A model generated the notes under the pieces. It searched no databases. It worked only from the letters and a program-made list of their open reading frames with translations, and was not told where the DNA came from. This document shows, in pieces, positions 6,318-8,333 of a stretch of DNA of 8,333 bases. The stretch is from Dehalococcoidia bacterium (GTDB taxonomy: Bacteria; Chloroflexota; Dehalococcoidia; Lucifugimonadales; UBA3495): assembly GCA_022823105.1 (NCBI GenBank), contig JAJDXU010000097.1, positions 1 to 8,333 on the forward strand, written 5' to 3'. Numbering within the stretch: position 1 is the stretch's first letter; every line of letters begins with the position of its first letter. Both the position numbers and the translations under genes were made by a program.

Positions 6318-7325
6318 CTAATAGCCGCTGCGGCGCTCGGACCACCGCTGCTGCGCTTTCTCCAGGTTGGCGCGGGTCAGTTCGTCATCCGGGTCGATCT
6401 CGATCGCCGCTTCAAAATCGGCGATCGCTTTAGGATCGTCGCCCAGGCAGAACAGCGCGTAACCCCGACCGTTGTAGGCATCCGCGAACCCCCGGTCCAG
6501 TGAGATCACCCGGTTGAAGTCGTTGATCGCCCGCTCGTACTCTCCCATGTGGCCCCAGGTCAACGCCCGGTGGTACCACGCTTCCACGTACTCCCGGTTG
6601 ATGCTGATCGCCTTGCCAAAGCTGGTAATTGCCGCATGGAAGTCTCCCTGCTGTCGGCAGGAAACCCCACGCTGGATCAGGATTGCCATGTGCTCCCCGC
6701 CGTCCACGCCGGGTGTCGGCGGGATGCCCACCGCCGTCGGCTGTGGGGAGTAAAGCAGCGGAGGCGCCGTTGGCGGCTCTTGAGGTTCCGCAGCGTAAAC
6801 CTGGACAGGAGCGGGTTGAGGTTCGTGTGGCGTCGGAGCGGGGCCGCTGGCGCGTGCGCGTTCCTCGCCAACCGTCTCGGAGGCGGACGTCTCCGACCCA
6901 TACCGTCGGCGCCGCAGCCGGTGCTTGGCCCGGTTGACCCGGTCTCCTTCATTGTGTGCGCCCACTCCAACCAGCAGCCGCCAGATGGAATCCAGCGCCC
7001 GGTCCAGGTCGTCGTCATCGAACGGTTCCATGTGCGCCCAGCGGTTGCGGGTTTCCCTGATCTCGGAAACCAGGCTCCGCTCAATCGGACCAAGGTAGTC
7101 GCGAAATACCTCATTCCAGCCGCTCGACATCACCCGCAGCATCACCGCTACATCGCCCTCGACGTCTCCGAATGTGTCCACGTCGTGCGGAACGTAGTGC
7201 CCCCTCCCCGCGGCCTGGCGCAACATGGCGACGATATACGGTCCCAACCCCACGGCCAGGAGTTGCAGGGCGTTCCCAACCAGGCTGTGATTGGTGGTGG
7301 TTGTATTGCTTGTGGTAGTGGTCAT
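6318..7325 (-). CDS. HEPN (Swt1-like) domain - TPR repeat fusion protein
   Basis: A 335-aa protein in three parts. A Thr/Asn-rich tail (1-13) leads into a helical domain (about 14-125) with ALQLLAVGLGPYIV, WNEVFRDYLG, RSLVSEIRETRNRWAH and DRALDSIWRLLVGVGA, the pattern of the Swt1-type HEPN domain. It keeps the ribonuclease motif R-x4-H as R93...H98. Residues 140-212 are an Arg- then Pro-rich linker, likely disordered. Residues 213-314 are three consecutive 34-residue TPR repeats (starts near 213, 247 and 281), a protein-binding scaffold. HEPN domains of this kind are found in RNA-cleaving toxins and defence proteins, and in eukaryotic Swt1 RNA quality control; the TPR part may recognise a partner or target. 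The ATG at 7325 has AGGA (7334-7337) 8 nt upstream. No toxin-antitoxin partner lies next to it: its neighbours are metabolic genes. Architecture certain, function inferred. Confidence 0.88.
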   Translation of the reverse strand: MTTTTSNTTTTNHSLVGNALQLLAVGLGPYIVAMLRQAAGRGHYVPHDVDTFGDVEGDVAVMLRVMSSGWNEVFRDYLGPIERSLVSEIRETRNRWAHMEPFDDDDLDRALDSIWRLLVGVGAHNEGDRVNRAKHRLRRRRYGSETSASETVGEERARASGPAPTPHEPQPAPVQVYAAEPQEPPTAPPLLYSPQPTAVGIPPTPGVDGGEHMAILIQRGVSCRQQGDFHAAITSFGKAISINREYVEAWYHRALTWGHMGEYERAINDFNRVISLDRGFADAYNGRGYALFCLGDDPKAIADFEAAIEIDPDDELTRANLEKAQQRWSERRSGY

Positions 7326-7470
7326 ATGAGCATTCCTGCCGTGAATGTGCGGCTGGACGTGGACGCCATCAGCAGCCGTGAGACGGTGTTACTCCCGCCT
7401 AACGTAGCACACGCGGCGTTATCCCTGCCGTGGCAGGCATGTGCGTTTTATTGGAATTGGCGCCAAGTCG
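7326..7470. other. Intergenic region upstream of the HEPN-TPR gene
   Basis: The longest gene-free gap, 145 nt. It holds a short inverted repeat CCTGC-CGTG-GCAGG (7424-7437, 5-bp stem, 4-nt loop) and the perfect 10-bp palindrome TTGGCGCCAA (7457-7466), which lies just past the stop codon of the TPP beta gene. Neither is followed by a T-run on the minus strand, so no intrinsic terminator is called. I found no convincing -35/-10 pair for the HEPN-TPR gene; read-through from the TPP genes is possible. Confidence 0.4.
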
Positions 7471-8064
7471 TTATGCCGACGGCGCGATGCCCAATTCGGC
7501 CTGCATGTCCGCAACTGCCTGGTTCCGCGTCTTGCGTTGCCACTGCGGACGAGCGTTGATCGGCTCGTTGATGATCTCGGGATCTATCTTCAGCGCCACG
7601 AACACCGGCCCGGGCTGCCCCAGGATCTCCTCGATCTGGCTCGCGAAGTCTTCCAGGTTGTCGATCGCGTAGGTCGCCGGATATCCGCAGCCCTGCGCCA
7701 CCACCTCATACTCCATCTGCTCTGCGTTGGGCACGGGCTGGCCTCCGGTCGTCGCGTACACGCCGTTGTCCAGCATGAAATGATACAGGTTCGACGGCGC
7801 CTTTTCCGCGATGGTGGGCAGCGCGCCCATGCCCATCAGCACGTCCCCCTCCGAATCAAACAGCACCACTCGCTGGTCCGGTATCGCCAGCGCCAGGCCC
7901 AGCGCGAACGACGCGTGTCCGCCCATCGCCGGATCACCCAGGGGCAGGTCCCGGTCGGGCTGGTCGCTCATCTCCACCCAGAACTTCCCCCCGCGTCCGG
8001 GTATCACCACCGCGTCGCCGCGATGCTGCTTGAAGATCTCCAGCATTTCCGCCGTCTTCATCAT
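7471..8064 (-). CDS. TPP-binding subunit, sulfopyruvate decarboxylase beta-like (ComE family)
   Basis: A 197-aa protein corresponding to the C-terminal, cofactor-binding half of thiamine-diphosphate decarboxylases, the size of stand-alone sulfopyruvate or phosphonopyruvate decarboxylase beta subunits. GDPAMGGHASFALGLALA (43-60) and the later LDNGVYATTGGQPVPN (98-113) are family landmarks; the latter carries the Asn-Gly metal/TPP end of the motif. The start of that motif is unusual: where GDG normally stands, this protein has SEGD (71-74), so the metal-binding Asp is replaced by Glu. Together with the upstream alpha-like gene it should decarboxylate a 2-oxoacid such as sulfopyruvate, but the substrate is not fixed by the sequence. 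The frame is open to 8130 only because a repeat is read through; the ATG at 8064, with AGGA (8075-8078) 10 nt upstream, is the sensible start. A second ATG directly follows it. Confidence 0.87.
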   Translation of the reverse strand: MMKTAEMLEIFKQHRGDAVVIPGRGGKFWVEMSDQPDRDLPLGDPAMGGHASFALGLALAIPDQRVVLFDSEGDVLMGMGALPTIAEKAPSNLYHFMLDNGVYATTGGQPVPNAEQMEYEVVAQGCGYPATYAIDNLEDFASQIEEILGQPGPVFVALKIDPEIINEPINARPQWQRKTRNQAVADMQAELGIAPSA

Positions 8065-8088
8065 GTCAATCACTTCCTGATCAAGGTT

Positions 8089-8110
8089 CCCTCTCCTTTC
8101 CGGGAGAGGG
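8089..8110. repeat. Hairpin 1 of an intergenic repeat (8-bp stem)
   Basis: CCCTCTCC (8089-8096) pairs with GGAGAGGG (8103-8110), extended by one T-G wobble and closed by a TTCC loop. With the following CCGGGGTGAGGG it resembles the common dispersed bacterial intergenic repeat built of CCCTCACCC and CCCTCTCCC units. Recognised by type from memory; a second copy is not in this window. Confidence 0.6.
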
Positions 8111-8117
8111 CCGGGGT

Positions 8118-8141
8118 GAGGGAGACCCAATAGTCTCCCTC
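8118..8141. repeat. Hairpin 2: perfect 9-bp inverted repeat
   Basis: GAGGGAGAC (8118-8126) and GTCTCCCTC (8133-8141) are perfect inverted copies around a 6-nt loop (CCAATA). It stands 7 nt from hairpin 1 and 33 nt after the stop of the alpha-subunit gene. On the minus strand it is not followed by a U-run, so it is not a standard intrinsic terminator; it could stabilise the 3' end of the alpha message, tune the alpha/beta ratio, or simply be part of a repeat. Confidence 0.65.
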
Positions 8142-8174
8142 CGTCATTCCAAATATTCCAACCCTCAGGGGATA

Positions 8175-8333
8175 TTACCGGCTAACGTTGAACCCGTGAT
8201 ATTCATCGCCGACCAGCACGGCCACCGGCTTCTTGTTCCGCTGTGCTTCCTCGAACGCAATGGAAATCCGGTCGGCGTCCTCGTCCGATTCCACCAGGTA
8301 ATAGTTGATGTTGAACGCGTGCAGGAACCGTTC
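8175..8333 (-). CDS. TPP-enzyme alpha subunit, sulfopyruvate decarboxylase alpha-like (C-terminal end only)
   Basis: Only the last 52 residues are inside the window; the gene continues beyond 8333. The visible segment ERFLHAFNINYYLVES, then an acidic helix, then KKPVAVLVGDEY before the TAA at 8175, has the form of the C-terminus of the pyrimidine-binding (Pyr) domain of TPP enzymes: a late helix that positions an adjacent subunit, then a V-A-V-L-V strand. The gene order alpha then beta on the same strand, as in split sulfopyruvate decarboxylases (ComD/ComE), supports the assignment. The two genes are 110 nt apart with two hairpins between. The frame is open, unbroken and ends cleanly. Family moderately certain, substrate unknown. 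Confidence 0.75.
   Translation of the reverse strand, partial: ERFLHAFNINYYLVESDEDADRISIAFEEAQRNKKPVAVLVGDEYHGFNVSR

Noticed and set aside
7424..7437. Inverted repeat as an intrinsic terminator of the TPP operon
   Set aside because: The stem is only 5 bp and no U-run follows on the minus strand.
6549..7559. 336-codon plus-strand open frame opposite the HEPN-TPR gene
   Set aside because: It crosses two real minus-strand genes and shows no recognisable domain.
8065..8130. N-terminal extension of the TPP beta subunit to 8130
   Set aside because: The added residues (PHPGPLPERRG) are the typical read-through of an intergenic repeat, and the ATG at 8064 has a ribosome site.
1..8333. tRNA, rRNA, CRISPR array, transposase or attachment sites
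   Set aside because: No cloverleaf, spaced direct repeats, transposase motifs or terminal inverted repeats were seen; nearly all sequence is accounted for by genes.

Overview
This 8.3 kb window is GC-rich, densely packed bacterial chromosome. It holds ten protein-coding genes (two cut by the window edges) and no RNA gene, CRISPR array or insertion sequence that I can see. Nine genes lie on the minus strand; only the alpha/beta hydrolase at 5475-6287 is on the plus strand. Most genes start at ATG, several after good Shine-Dalgarno sequences. The gene content (HpaB-type flavin monooxygenase, MOSC protein, split sulfopyruvate-decarboxylase-like TPP enzyme, FAD-dependent amine oxidoreductase) suggests a free-living heterotroph with broad catabolism of small organic molecules. 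A Chloroflexota (SAR202/Dehalococcoidia-like) origin is a guess from the style of these proteins, not something the sequence proves.

Layout in minus-strand transcription order, right to left. (1) 8333-7471: the C-terminal end of a TPP-enzyme alpha subunit, then its beta subunit, separated by a 110-nt gap with two consecutive hairpins that look like an intergenic repeat. (2) 7325-6318: a HEPN (Swt1-like) domain with an intact R-x4-H ribonuclease motif, fused through a proline-rich linker to three TPR repeats. (3) A convergent alpha/beta hydrolase (5475-6287), divergent from the next block across 104 nt that holds a promoter-like sequence and a palindrome. (4) 5370-1505: a four-gene apparent operon of histidine decarboxylase, tandem-ACT protein, HpaB-family flavin monooxygenase and MOSC protein, with gaps of 13, 46 and 5 nt. 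The decarboxylase reading frame is broken by one extra base in an A7 run. (5) 1432-1: an uncharacterised 162-aa protein with its own promoter candidate inside the end of the MOSC gene, a small HNH nuclease, and the N-terminus of a DAO-family FAD oxidoreductase.

The most coherent unit is block 4. A decarboxylase would make an amine from an amino acid, the ACT protein could sense an amino acid, the HpaB protein could hydroxylate or oxidise an aromatic or heteroaromatic substrate, and the MOSC protein could handle a sulfur or N-oxygenated group. This joint pathway is inference from gene order; each family assignment on its own is much firmer.
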